This document shows positions 1 through 11,989 of a stretch of 64,000 nucleotides of DNA, one piece after another; positions within the stretch are counted from its first letter, which is position 1, and each line of letters begins with the position of its first letter. The stretch comes from Platanthera guangdongensis (taxonomy: Eukaryota; Streptophyta; Magnoliopsida; Asparagales; Orchidaceae). The notes under the pieces were generated by a model. That model worked only from the letters and a program-made list of their open reading frames with translations. It had not been told where the DNA came from and searched no databases. A program made the position numbers and the translations under genes. The stretch covers positions 240,607,447-240,671,446 of the forward strand of contig CM077158.1 of the NCBI GenBank assembly GCA_039583875.1. The letters are read 5' to 3'.

Positions 1-1952
1 AGGAAAGGTCTTTGAAACCCCTACCACAGTATTGAGAATCCCAGAATTCGACCTCATTCTGGGCATGGCGTGGTTGGATTGGCACCGCGCCAGAATTGAT
101 TGTGCGAAGAAGCGAATTTTCTTGAGACATTGGGACTCTAAAGTCACCTTTCAAGATATTAGATTCGCACCTCGTATGTTATTATCTCCAGTTCAGGTCT
201 TAAAAGCCCACATGAAAGGGGATGAAGTTTACATGATTTGTTTCGAGTTGAAAGAGATTGCGATGGATATGAAAGATGTGTGAGTGGTGCGGGATTTTCC
301 CAAGTTATTTCCTGAGAAGCTGCCAGGATTACCCTCGCATCGAGAGGTGGACTTTCAGATTAAGTTAGTACCGGGTGCCAAGCCTGTCTCAAGGAACCCT
401 TATCGAATGGCCCCGAAATAACTCGCCGAGTTTAGAGTTCAGTTGTAGGAATTAGTAGAGTCAGGGTTTGTTCGCCCGAGTTCATCACCTTGGGAGCCCC
501 TGTTCTATTCGTTAAGAAGAAGGATGGAACATTGCGATTGTGTATAGACTACCGAGAGCTCAACCGATTAACGGTGCAGAACACTTATCCTATACCCCGG
601 ATTGATGAGTTATTTGATCAGCTGGTAGGAGCGCATTGGTTTTCCAAGTTGGACATGCGCTCAGGGTATTACCAATTGAGGATACAAGAGGAGGATATTC
701 AGAAAATGGCATTTAGCTCGAGGTATGGGCTATATGAGTTCACTGTAACGCCATTTGGGCTCACGAACGCCCCTTCAGCATTCATGAGCCTAATGAACAA
801 AGTGTTTGATCCATGCCTAGATGTTTTGTCATCGTCTTCATCGACGACATTTTATTCTATTCGAAGACAGAAGAAGAGCATGTTGAACACTTGACCTTAG
901 TGTTGAAGAAGTTGAAGGAACATACCTTGTTTGCTAAGTTCAGTAAGTGTTAATGCTGGCTCCGAGAAGTTGCCTTCTTAGGTCATGTGATCAGTGGTGC
1001 TGGACTGGCTGTAGATCCGGCCAAGGTACGTGTTGTGAAGGACTGGTCGCCTCTGAAGTCAGCAGCCGATGTGCGGAGTTTCCTTGGACTTACTGGGTAT
1101 TATCGCAAGTTCGTGAAGGGATTCTCAAAGTTAGACCTCCCTCTCATAGCTCTGATAAAGAAAGGTGTGTTGTATGAGTGGGCACCCCAGTGCGAATCTG
1201 CATTCCAAGAACTGAAGGATAGACGTACCTTCGTACCCATCCTAGTCCTTCCATCTAGGAAGGAAGGATTTCAAGTATACACTGACGCATCATATCAAGG
1301 GATGGGAGCAGTACTGAAGCAGCACGGGCGTGTGATCGCTTATGCTTCGAGGCAACTGAAGAAGCATAAAGCTAATTACCCAGTTCATGATTTGGAGTTG
1401 GGGGCAATGGTGTGTGCCTTGAATGTTTGGAGACACTATCTATATGGCATCCACTGTGAGATATTTTCGGATCATAAGAATTTGAAGTATGTTCATACTC
1501 AAAAGGAGTTGAACCTGAGACAACGGCGGTGGTTAAAATTTTTATGTGATTACAAATTTACGTTGAACTACCACCCCAGAAAAGCAAACTTTGTAGTCGA
1601 TGCTTTGAGCAAAAGGGTATCAGAATCGAACCCTGAGTCTCGGTTGATGAGTACGAAGTTAGCTCGGATACTTGAAGAGATAGAGATCACCCTGGTGTAT
1701 AAAGACCATTCTGAAGGGTATACGGAGTACCTAACCGCAAAGAGCATAGTATGTGATATTCGGGACCGAATCCGGGTAGATCAAGGGAAGGATGCTGCTC
1801 TGTCCCTAGTGATTAAGCCAATTGAAGATGGATATACTAAGGATTATACGCTAAAGGACAGCCTCATTCATTTTCGTGGTCAGCTCTACATCCCCGAAGA
1901 AGGTAAATTTCAGGAAGATATCTTAAGAGAGACACATTGCTCTAAACCCTAA
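1..1952 (+). pseudogene. Ty3/gypsy pol: protease end, reverse transcriptase, RNase H
   Basis: Residues from position 32 read FDLILGMAWLDWH, the C-terminal half of a gypsy protease. An in-frame TGA at about 281 and stops near 420-450 break the linker. From 490 the RT is clear ([52 protein letters not shown]). A small indel near 822-826 pushes the catalytic FIDD (837-848) into another frame, and a TAA follows the KFSKC motif near 950. RNase H continues in the frame that opens at 987 (VYTDAS, LELGA, SDHKNL, VDALSK), with the four acidic catalytic positions kept. The enzyme would have copied element RNA into DNA. This copy cannot make an intact polyprotein. Confidence 0.9.
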
Positions 1953-3202
1953 AGTATTCAGTGCATCCTTGGATTACCAAAATTTATAGTGACTTGCGGA
2001 AGACCATGTGTTGGCCAGGAATGAAAAGAGACATCAAGTATTTTGTTACGCACTGTCAGGCTTGTCAACATGTGCAGGCGGAGTGTAAGAGCCCCGGAGG
2101 ATTATTACAGTCGTTGTCCATCCCCGAGTGGAAGTTCGAGGATATCTCCATGGACTTCGTTCACGGATTGCCTGGCTCATGCTCTGGGAATGATTCAGTT
2201 TGGGTAATCGTGCATCGCCTGACAAAGGTAGTCCGGTTTATTCCCATGAAGAAGGAGGCACATGTGGACGATTTGGTGCGCCTCTTTGTGGAGCAGTTTG
2301 TACAGTACCATGGCGTGCCAAGGACAACTGTTTCTGACTAGGATGGTCATTTCACCTCCAAAGAATGGAAGGCGGTACGGGGATATTTTAGCTCACGTCT
2401 TACCTTCTGCACAGCTTTTCATCCTCATATGGATGGGCAATCTGGGAGTACCATCAGAACCTTGGAAGATCTATTAACATTGTGTGTGCTAGATAGAGGA
2501 GAGCCGTGGGAAAGGCTCTTACCCTTGGTAGAATTTTCTTATAACAACAGTCATCAGGCCAGTATCGGGATGACACCCTATGAAGCCCTTTATGGAAGAA
2601 GGTGTAGGACTCCCTTGTCATGGGTGCAAAATGAAGACCCAAAGGTTTTGGGAATTGAGTACATTGACGATGTTGATGTTGTTGTTAGACTAATACAGGA
2701 CCGCATGCTTGAGGCTCAAAGTCGGCAAGCTAAGTATTATAATGAAAAGCACCGGATGGTGGAATTTCAAGTGGGTGACATGGTGTTCCTGAAGATCCGA
2801 ACGATGCATGGAGTATCGTGGGTGCGTGGTATAAAGAAGCTCAGTCCAAGATACGTTGGGCCTTATATTATATTGGAAAGGATTGGCCCTATGGCCTATC
2901 GCTTGGAGCTACCACCAGAGATAGAGAATTTACACGACGTATTCCATGTGTTGTCACTTCAGAAGGCACTGTTGCGGCCCGATCAACATGTCCTCACCAC
3001 AGATGGTGCAGTAGCAACTGATAGATCCGTCCGACTAGAGCCAATGCGGATAGTGGACACTGAAACAAGGAACTTGCGGCGGAAAAGTGTCTCATTGGTA
3101 AAAGTCTTGTGGTCTAATCATGGGAAGGAGGAGTTTACTTGGGAGTCGGTGAACTTGATGCGGAAGCGCTACCCGGAGTTATTTCCCCAAGGTAAGGTTT
3201 AA
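1953..3202 (+). pseudogene. Ty3/gypsy integrase with chromodomain-like tail
   Basis: A 1-nt shift at about 1945-1955 separates this from RNase H. The zinc-binding region reads HCQACQH, followed by the core (SMDFVHGLP; VSD, then a stop at 2339, then DGHFTS). Another shift lies near 2425. The third catalytic residue is missing: the motif usually written GQSER appears here as GQSGS. After the core comes PYEALYGRRCRTPLSW, a GPY/F-type C-terminal segment (SPRYVGPYIILERIG), and a tail ending VKVLWSNHGKEEFTWE that resembles a chromodomain. In this clade the tail is thought to steer insertion to heterochromatin. The last frame ends at 3202, about 90 bp before the LTR. Confidence 0.9.
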
Positions 3203-3429
3203 AATCATATTTTATTTTAATTTCATGTTTTACTTCCTCATAGCCTTAGCCTGATTTTGGGGACGAAATCTTTTATATTGTTTATAGGATTTGTGATGTC
3301 CCATTTCGCGTTAGGCCACTCGCACGCGTTCTGAGTCAAGAGACTTGACTCTGGCTCGGGGTGCATTGGCCGAAGGGTTAGGGTTGAGTGATACTCAACG
3401 AATAATGAGGGAACGGACCTTAGATAAAA

Positions 3430-3900
3430 TGAACCAAGGGAAATTCGTCAGATATCGTCGAGAATATCCGATGAATTCATCGAGTGTCGTTGGGTGATTC
3501 TCAGCACACTCGACACCGGAAAGTGGAGAAACGGTTAATTGAAATTCGTCAGATATCGCTGATGATATCCGACTAATTCATCGAGTATGATGATTATTCG
3601 TCGAGTATCGTTGGCTGATACTCGACGCACTCAACGCCAGGAATTGGAGGGAAATGGTTAAGGGAAATTCGTCAGATATCATTGTCGATATCTGACGAAT
3701 TCGTCGAATATGGCAATTAAGGAATTCGGCGGGAGAAAACTTTGGAAATTCGGCTAAGGAGAATTCGTCGAATATCACTAAAGATATTAGACGAATTCGT
3801 CGATTATCACTAGCCGATTCGGCGGAATTGGAAGAGAATTCGTCGAGTATACCTGATTATACTCAGCGATTCATCGAGTATGGAGGCCGATACTCGCTGA
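3430..3900 (+). repeat. Palindromic AATTCGTC/GATATC modules in LTR U3
   Basis: Units built from AATTCGTCAGATATC, a spacer, and the reverse GATATC-GACGAATTC follow one another with short non-repeated gaps. Interleaved are TCGAGTATCGTTGGC/GATACTCGACG arms. The stretch lies upstream of the TATA box, where LTR enhancer repeats usually sit. The corresponding part of the solo LTR (11990-12480) has the same style but different wording. Confidence 0.75.
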
Positions 3901-4087
3901 ATTTGACTTGTGCATTTTTCGGCCCAGGCAGAATCCGCAGTCTTGTACAATCGGGTTGAACCGGGCTTCGGGATGAGTGTGGCTTGATTCTGTGGACCGG
4001 TCATTTCAAATAATACTTAATTTAGGTAATAATGGGTGGTCCAATAGCGCGACGACACATGGCAAGTGACATAACCCTAATACGTAA

Positions 4088-4097
4088 TATAAAAAGG
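4088..4097 (+). promoter_or_regulatory. Probable TATA box of Tekay-type LTR
   Basis: TATAAAAAGG lies about 800 bp into the LTR, after a segment (TGGTCCAAT, GACACATGGCAAG) that is also found just before TATAAA at 12671 in the solo LTR. The shared position supports a promoter. Confidence 0.55.
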
Positions 4098-6888
4098 AAG
4101 TAAATCGAGCCCTAGCCATCGCATTCGTTCATTCTTGTCGAGCCATTACTCTGCGAAATCGCCGGAGAAGGAACGCCGGAGTCGGACTTCTGGTGGTCGA
4201 TTTCCTTCCGTAAAGCACGATACCAACATGGAAGAATATGCCACGAAGAAGGATGACGAGGTCCATGGCCAGAAATACCGGAAATGAGGTCAGCTTCCTA
4301 CCCTCTCCCTTGGTGCTAGATCTATAGTTATTTCCTAGGAGAGATGTTGACTCAAAGGAGTTCGATTTTCAAGATGAAGATTTCCTAGGAAGGGATCGTG
4401 TTAGGGCTTCGCCATAGAGACTAGTTATCTTCAACCTCTCCTCCCTTCTAAGAGAAGACGGTGGACTTGGTTTCGTGAAGAAGAACGATCATATGAGGGT
4501 GAATAAGGGAGGAGGAATGTTGGATGAACTTTTGGAAATATTGGCTAGAGGAGGAAGACGAACCGATGTGGTTCGTTTTGCTTTAAGATGTGCACAAAAA
4601 TCTGTTTTCTACGCGCAGCGCATTTCGAGGCCATTTTCGGGCATGAAATAGCCAGATCTGGGTTTTCGGCTAAACACAAGAGTCGTATCCCTTTGAAATA
4701 CCTTTCCAACGGATGGTTACACGTTCTTATACGACATCTGTAGCCTCAGGAAGACCCAATCAAACTTGCTGCACTGACAGGGTATACGTGCAGAAATATG
4801 TCTCTGTACGCGGCAGACTTCGAGGCTGATTTCAAGTACCTTATGTTCTGATCTGGGTGACGGACCGAATACAAAAGTTGAAGTTCTTGGAAATACCTTT
4901 CCAATGGATGGTTACCATTTTCATACGAGTCCTATAGACTCAGGAATGTCCAGTCAAAGTGGTTGTACAGTCAAACCCTGTGCACTTAATATTCTCGAGT
5001 TAGAAAAATAATGGGCTTAGTTGGAGTATAGGAATTGTAAGAATAAATGTTGAGGTTTTAGCGAACTTGGTCCTATGTGAATGTGATGAACAAATAGTTG
5101 GGAATCCTAATTTGCCATGAACGCACTTTGTGAATGGAATAGTTTTGGAAAAGATGTGTCGCTCAATAATTGAACAAGAAATCTGTGAATTCATGTTAAT
5201 GCTAGGGGCGAACTAACGTTATGATGATGTGATTACCGTGATGGAATCATAATGATTGGTGGATGCTTGATCCTTAAAATAAATCGGAAGAGGTTGACAC
5301 ATGGCCATGAGATCAGTTAAATAAGAAAGGTGTAAAGTGGACCACTGCTTAGAGGTGTGCCCTCCCTTCGGGTAGTAGTGTGAGATTGGTGAGTTGTATC
5401 AGGTGGCTTGCCACCCGTGCAACAATAAACCCTTGTTGGGAATGGAAAAGTGAAAGGCATGGAAGTGCGAGGGTGTTGCCGCACTGAAATGACATGTTGG
5501 TAAGGGACTCGTTATGAAGTCCTAGCATGTTGTTAAGCACGAGATGTGAAATCTTAAGGGACTTATTGAGGAGCCTTATATGTGAAATGCATGTGGTGTG
5601 AGTTGACATGTGGTGTCATAATCTTGAGTTAAGGATAGTGTGGCAGGTCTACGGGCTCGCCAGTCATCACGCTGACGGGATTTGGCTGATAGACATGCAT
5701 AGTTTGGGCCTTAGTCCTCGGTGTTTACTTCCCGTGGCACCCTCCGTGCTAGTGGACCGTTGGCCTTGGTCCTTTGGTGATATGTTCACAGAGGCACCTT
5801 TCGTGCCACGATGATAGGCCAGCTTGGGCTGTGTTCTTGGTGCATATCTACCTGATACCCCTCTGAGCCGTAGTACGCATGTGAGCTCCGTTGTTGTGTT
5901 CTTAGTGTTGAGGTGTACAGAGGCCTAGGCTTGGTAGTGTGGATGCCCTCCTAGTAGTGGAGAAGCCCGCTCTACTGTCACTATCTGGCCACGACAGCTG
6001 ATGCATGAGAGGTTAGCTACCTGCTCGAAAAGTGGGAACTGCAAGTCTGTGTCGACATAACATTTGCATGTGCATGAGCATGGGTGAGTCATTGCATTGC
6101 ATTCATATCATCACATTACATTACATATACAAGATCCTTATTGTATAAGTTTGTATGGGCACTCTTGTACGATGAGTTACCTTACTGTTGAGTTTATCCT
6201 TAACTTATATGTCTGTATGGGTATTCATATAAGTTAAGTTACTTTCTTTTGTACTTTCATATTATATGCTGATGTAGATGGTAGAACTGCTCATGTTGAT
6301 TGATATACTCATTTGTTGCAATTACTGATATACACTGATATTGTTTACTCTTATACCACCTTTTTGTACTACTGCTTATTTATATATATTGTACCTATGA
6401 TCCTTTCTCCGCCTGGTGTCGAGGAGTCGTCGGGGGAGCGGATGTGATAGCCACTTAGTCTTTATGACTAACGGTTACTACGTCTTCCTTTTAGGAGGGA
6501 ATATCGCAGATAGACCAGCAGCAAGTTATGCAGGAAGGCAGCTAAGCCAAGACGACAGGGCCTGATGTGACGGTACCGTCGCTGTCGTTGGTGACTGATG
6601 TGAGTGTTTTTAGAGAGACTCTTTTGTAGCCTTTTGGGTATGTACTCTAATATTATAGAAGCCTTAGTTAGTTCTTATTTCTATTGTACTTCTGGACTAT
6701 TATACTGGTGTGTATTTTAACTTCTGTTTTATATTCTTTGTGTTGGGTTGGCATGGATGATATGATTAGCTGGCAGGATAGGCGTCTTGTAGTACAGGTT
6801 AGCCATGTGTTAACGCTACCGCAAGGCGGCTGTTCTGGTCATAAGACACCATCGTACTGTGTTTTGTGTTCCGGGAGGGGGTCTTACA

Positions 6889-7872
6889 ACTTCCACCCAA
6901 ACTATAACAAGGGGCGCGGCCGCAAGGACATCGACGACTACCTACTGGTAACCTGGGCCTAGTGCGAGCGCAAGGTGATGCTAAGCACCAACTTGCCCGT
7001 CTGGTCTGAATACTGGGTGGACAAGGGTGAGGTGTACAATGTCGCCTTCTCCCTTTATGGTCACGTGGACGCTGAGTTGTTGCAAGACATCGATGATAAG
7101 GATCTTGCCGACCAAGCTGCTCTCTCGCTCCTGCGAGCTCTCGAGCTGGGTCACTATACTGCGAAGAGATTGTTTGAGTCCCAAGAGCAACTTAAGGTGG
7201 TGTCTGTTGAAGATGATCGAGAAGGGGCTCCAGGCCGCCTAGTGCAACATATATAAGGCAGCCTTGTAAAAATGAGCGACTTTCATATAGTCGCTCTTTG
7301 ATAATCGTCTTGTTGATGATGGTTTGTTGTTATCTCACAGGAAGCCAAGATTCAGATGGCGAAAAAAATCTCTGAGCTTGAGCAGGAGTTTGAGGACACC
7401 AAGGCCATGTTGGAGGTAGCCCAAGTTCAGAATGCCGAGCTGGAAACCCGCCCGGCTAAGCCGTAGCCGACGACGTCGAGTACCTGCGGGATGGGGAAGA
7501 AGATTCACCTCCATGTTGAAGAGTTTCCCGCGATTCGCCGTGACATCGTACTATCTACGGGGGACTTCATACTCACGAAGCTGAGGATGGACGACCACCT
7601 CAACCCGGAGGCCAATCACGGTGTTGGATCTCAACCCTAGGATGCTCGCCGAAGAGTCCAACTCACTTGACCGCATCCTGCCCTCTACTTCTGGCTCTAA
7701 CAAAGATGGGGATAGTGATGGTGATGACGATGGTGAGGATGCTGGCGAGAATGAGGACATCGATGGTGATGACGATTAAGAAGCAGACGAGACAATGTTG
7801 TCGACGAGAAGGATGTCGTAGTCGAGAATGAGGAGTTCAAGGCTGATACTGGCGACGATGAGACCTAGTCGG
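6889..7872 (+). pseudogene. Decayed accessory-type ORF: coiled coil and acidic tail, probable intron
   Basis: I do not recognise a firm family. Open frames run from 6889 to about 7256 (with a stop at 6960) and contain WSEYWVDKGEVYNVAFSLYG. A pyrimidine-rich stretch ending TTATCTCACAG at 7340 looks like a splice acceptor. After it comes a heptad-like segment (KISELEQEFEDTKAMLEVA), then further broken frames and an acidic tail (GDSDGDDDGEDAGENED, 7708-7757). Coiled coil plus acidic tail is the layout of accessory ORFs in Tat-type gypsy elements. It runs opposite to the Tat integrase relic at 11395-15330 and would lie downstream of that pol once the copia LTR is removed. The Tekay element ends exactly at its left edge. 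Confidence 0.4.
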
Positions 7873-8084
7873 TTGGCAATCTTCTGAATGCCTTTGTATA
7901 TTTCATGTAAAATAGTTTAGGAAATTTTTGAACGAACCTTTATACAAGGCGTCATTACTATTTTTGTAATGTAATGCTCCCCAATTTATAAGATGAATAT
8001 TTTGCTAACTTTGTCCTTCGTATGGTCGCATGCCTTCGATGCTCGCTAGGCACATAGGCACGAGGAGATTGAGTGCTCGTAATG

Positions 8085-8225
8085 TGCATTCAAGTCTCGT
8101 ATACTCGTACCTGCATACTCGCACGACGTTGTGTGTACACCATTACCCGTACCTGCATGCTCATACCTGCATGCTCGTACCTGCATGAACGCACCTATAT
8201 GCTCGCAATTGCATGCGTGCACAAG
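8085..8225 (+). repeat. Degenerate short tandem repeat (about 14 bp)
   Basis: Units close to ACCTGCATGCTCGT recur about eight times with variable wording. Small ORFs exist on both strands only because of the repeat. No gene is proposed. Confidence 0.6.
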
Positions 8226-8860
8226 GAACTTCATCATATTCGTTTGTTTACAAGTTTTGACAAATTTGTTTAAGGAAAGGCACTCACAGAAAAGCAGAAA
8301 CATTTTTCTTTATCTATTAACTATAACTCTCTGATTAGGGAGTGATACTCGGGGGGTCTTGCAAGACGCACTCTATATACCTACACTCCACTTAAGCTGA
8401 CAGAGAACTGAGGGGACCTTGAGGTAGGGAACGGCAGTCGGGGGGTCCCGCAGGATGCACACTCTCATGTTCGCCATCCTACAATATATTCTCACCCCAC
8501 CCCTCCTGGATTATCTCTCTTAGCCACTTTTCAAAGCATAATGGGTTATCCCACCGAGGTTACAACAGAGACGCATCATGCACCGCACGGTAAAAGATAC
8601 TAAGAGTAGGCCTTTAGTCTTTTCAAAGATCGAGGATGCCTTTATGCAAAGGGTCACTTTGCTAGGTCGACCTTTCGTCGAATTTGGGAGGTTAGCTTCC
8701 AGACCTGTTCCTGATAGTTCCTCCAGTCATAGGAGAAGTGTGATCGGGAGGTCACTAGACTAACGTACAAGGGAGTAGTTGATCTCGACCGTCAATACAG
8801 GGGTCTGGCCTTATAAGAATGCCTTATGTCTTAACACACCATCTCATCGTCTTCCCTGAG
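8226..8860. other. Non-coding stretch, nothing recognised
   Basis: Two GGGGGGTC-centred segments (near 8351 and 8437), each followed by a GCAAGACGCAC- or GCAGGATGCAC-like word, suggest a remnant of a repeat, possibly of the Tat element. No ORF, RNA gene or clear terminal repeat is visible. Confidence 0.4.
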
Positions 8861-11200
8861 TGTTGGGTCTATTGCCCACAATGTCCTAGATTTGAGGAAG
8901 TCAATCTTGTCAATGATATACATATATCAGTAGATGGCAGTAATGGGACAGGCAGCCTAAGTGGCTAAGTTAGGTAAACTCTTACCTAAGATATGGTTTG
9001 AGAAATTTGGCTCAGTCCAAATTCGTCAAACTAAGTTTAGAATTCTTCGAGCTGAGCTAATCGTTCGTCGAACTAAGCTCAGAGTTTGAGAATTTTGGCT
9101 AAGTCCAATTTCGACAAACTGAGTTCAAAGTTCGTCTAGCTGAGCTCACTGTTCATCGAACTTAGTTCAGCATTCGTTGAACTCAGTTCAGAGTTGAGTG
9201 AGGCTGGCTGAGACAGTCATTGCCTAAGGTGTAAGAGGCAGAAAAGTGGCTACGTCCACATGCATTGAGTGAAGGTCATTCACTCAGAGTTTGAGAATTT
9301 TGGCTAAGTCCAATTTTGTCGAACTGAGTTCAGAGTTTGTCGAACTGAGCTCACTATTCGTCGAACTCAGTTCAGCATTCGTCGAACTCTGTTCAAAGTT
9401 GAGTGAGGCTGGCTGAGACAGTCATTGCTTAAGGTGTAAGAGGCAAAAAAATGGCTAAGTCCATAGGCATTGATTGAAGGTCATTCACCCTACACCATAG
9501 CCTCATAGTGTTGAGTAACACTCAGCCAGTCAAAGCCAGTGTTTCTAAACACAGAAATTTGGCCAAGGCAAAAAGCGTTGAGTGAGGCATGCTCACTCAA
9601 TGCTCTCAACCCCATGATACAGATCTTGTTAAAGAAAAAAGCATTGAGTGAGGCATGCTCACTCAACGCTCTCAACGCTTAGTTGCCGAAGAAGCAGAAA
9701 TGGCTAAGGCACAAGGCATTGAGTGAAGTATATTCACTCAACGCTGTCAATGTCATGCATGCAGAAGAGGCTACAGAAAAGGTTAAGGCGAAAAGTGTTG
9801 AGTGATGAAGACACACTCAACTCTCTCAATGCCTAATGGCGACAGAATTTTGTCTAAGGAGTTTGGCGTTGAGTGATGCTCACTCACTCAACGCCAAGCA
9901 GCAGAAAGCTGGGAAAGCAAGCTGGCTTTGAGTGATGCTGAATCACTCAACGCCTAGAAACAGATTTATATTCTAACTAGTTTGGCGTTGAGAGAAGGTA
10001 ACTCACTCAACGCCAAGAGACAGTAAATCTGTCTAAGTGATTTGGCGTTGAGTAAAGCTCATTCACTCAACGCTCATATTATTGATGCTCGATTTTGGCT
10101 AAGTCCACAGCTGCTGACGTCAGCAAAATCGGCAAAGTCAACCATATTCAAATTATGAGCAGCAAAGTCACAGTACACGACAAAAGGCATCGCTGGCCTA
10201 CTGTACGATAGATAGCGTTAAAGCAAGACGCAGCTGGAAGCTGCAGGTGGGACCCACTGATCTCTAAGAGTCGTTGATCGGAAAACTACAAAAGGATGAG
10301 ATGGACCAATACACAAGAAAAATTTTAGGGCTTCATCAACTTCAAAAAGTTAGCAGCCGACTTCATGTTCTTCACCATTGCTGCATGCAAAAAACTTGAA
10401 GCTCTCCTGCAAGAAAAAGTTCGGATAGCTGCGCAATCTCCATCAGCCACAGTAGAATCAAAAATTGTTCTGAAAAAAGAAGAACCTTCAGCCTTGGGCA
10501 GGTTCAGTTAGCTGCTTGAAGACTCAAGATCAACAGATCTTTAACCTTCTTCAACAAGTTCAGAAGTCAGCTTTTGAGTACCTCCAGCAATATTTTTTCT
10601 CTGCTATGAGGAGAGTTAGAGCAGAAATTTTTCTGCTCTAGTTGTTGACACACAGAAATTTCTCTATGTCAAAGTTATTTAAAATATTTCTTGTTGTACG
10701 ATCATTCTGGATCTAAGCTGTAGGGCCTTGGGCCTGAGGTAGGGCAAATTTGCCTGAGCTATAGGAGTGTGTATCTCTCTGAGTTATAGGAGCAAGTTTG
10801 CTATGAGGTAGGGGTATCCTCCTAGTCTGAGTGGTAGGGTTTAATTGCATGAGGTAGGTGATACTTGTATCACTGAGTGTAGGCCTTTGTGGCTGAGATG
10901 TAAGTCTTGGAGGAGACTGAGAAATCCTGAGGGATCTGAGGTGTAAGCTCCTTGGAGTATAGCTTTGGAGAAGTGCCTTGACTACAAGGAAGTTAACAAG
11001 GTGGGAGGAGAGTGGATGTACCCATAATTTCGGGGAACCACTATAAAAATACCTGTGTGCTTTTCTGTGTGTGTTTTTTATTTACAGGTTCATAAAAAGC
11101 TCTTAATCACATAGTAACTAAAGAAGAAATACAAAGAAATTTAAAAGACCTAGATAAACCTATTCACCCCCCCCCCCCTCGAGGTTTCTAGCCACCTTGA
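8861..11200 (+). mobile_element. Copia-type long LTR plus leader fragment
   Basis: The segment from TGTTGGGTC (8861) to TTTACA (11086), 2226 bp, has LTR-style ends. It ends with a GTGGATG...GAACCACTATAAA passage typical of the transcribed end of long copia LTRs. Directly after it the leader runs to a conserved-looking CCTATTCACCCCCCC tract (11160-11178), as in SIRE/Maximus-like elements. No coding region follows, so the copy is truncated or recombined. It sits inside what appears to be an older Tat element. Confidence 0.55.
9560..10090 (+). repeat. Eight GTTGAGTG/CACTCAAC hairpin modules inside the LTR
   Basis: At a spacing of about 55-80 bp the LTR repeats a short inverted repeat: a GCGTTGAGTG-like word, a 4-8 nt loop, then CACTCAACGC. 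Examples start near 9578, 9648, 9717, 9796, 9867, 9928, 9983 and 10044. Text between modules is poorly conserved while the arms are kept. Related but looser units begin at about 9000. Confidence 0.8.
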
Positions 11201-11394
11201 AAATAAGAACTTTCACTAGGCTTTTTAGGAGAATCAGGTCGGATGCAAGTTTCCCAAATCGATCGCGAAGGTTGACTTCATTGCTTCTAGCTATCTTGAA
11301 AGAAGGTTGAACAAAGATGACAATTCGCTCAATCCTGTGTTTCAGTGGGCGAGGATTTCATTAGAAATATGAATAACTTTTACATACGGGTATT

Positions 11395-11831
11395 CATATA
11401 CTTAACTACTATGGTTAAAACTTTTTCAGGTCATCACCGCTCCAGGTGCTTCCCAGTAGCTCTCATTCCAGGTTTTGGAGGAGGTATCCTCCAGTAGCTA
11501 GAGCTTCTTGGATGATGAAGGGCCCTTCCCAATTAGGGTTCAGATTGTCGACGGTCGTTGCCCTTCATATCACGTCCACCTTCTTCATGACAAGATCTCT
11601 TGTAAGAAATTGCTAGATGTGGACGTTCTTGTCGAAGTGCTTTGCCATTTGTGCCTCTTGACCTGCTCTTGGCAAGTAGTGGATAGGTCTTGAAGCTCTT
11701 TTATGCAATCTAGAGAAAGCTTCTGAGCGTCTTTGTTCTCTAGGCACCATTCTTAATTTCCTTCTCTTGCCGCAACGACTCTTGGGCTCCTAACTTCGAA
11801 CTCCACTAGGATGAGAGCTTCAGACCCATGG
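11395..11831 (-). pseudogene. Tat-type gypsy integrase relic, C-terminal part
   Basis: Read on the minus strand, the segment encodes the integrase end of a Tat/Athila-like element: HGSEALILVEF, RDLVMKKVDV, then LNPNWEGPFIIQEALATG and a final DDLKKF before the stop. Several in-frame stops and shifts show age. It is cut at 11831 by the solo LTR. The preceding codons continue at 15156 in the same frame once one copy of the 5-bp duplication is removed. Integrase would join element cDNA to the chromosome; this copy is dead. Confidence 0.8.
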
Positions 11832-11989
11832 TGTAACGTCTTATTTCAAGCTAGACTCCTCATGTGTGTTGCGGTGTCACTATGGTGACTTGAGACAATG
11901 GTTAGAGTAGGCATGGAGTAAATTTGTTGAGAGTCCTGGAGGGTATTCGTCGAGATGACTCGAGAGATAGTCAAGAAGAAGCATGAATT

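Larger units (their letters stand above)
1..6888 (+). mobile_element. Ty3/gypsy chromovirus (Tekay type), 3' part
   Basis: The window opens inside a long-terminal-repeat retrotransposon read left to right. The end of protease, reverse transcriptase, RNase H, integrase and a chromodomain-like tail are followed by a short untranslated stretch and a 3.6-kb LTR. This domain order and the very long LTR beginning TGTGATGTCCC and ending TTACA fit the Tekay/Del branch of chromoviruses. gag and the 5' LTR lie left of the window. The coding part has several stops and frameshifts, so the copy is dead. The clade call rests on domain order and motif style, not on a search. Confidence 0.88.
3292..6888 (+). 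repeat. 3' LTR of the Tekay-type element (3597 bp)
   Basis: It starts TGTGATGTCCC just downstream of pol and ends GGGTCTTACA. The ends, the internal order (palindrome-rich U3, TATA box, transcribed part with a repeated motif resembling GGCCTTGGT) and the terminal words match the solo LTR at 11832-15155. There is no long ORF of its own. The 5' partner LTR is outside the window, so age and target duplication cannot be judged here. Confidence 0.85.

Noticed and set aside
7551..7760. Ser/Pro-rich minus-strand ORF
   Set aside because: It is the antisense of the acidic Asp/Gly tail of the plus-strand relic.
8046..8334. Small Cys-rich peptides on both strands
   Set aside because: They are produced by a degenerate 14-bp tandem repeat; no signal peptide or stable spacing of cysteines.
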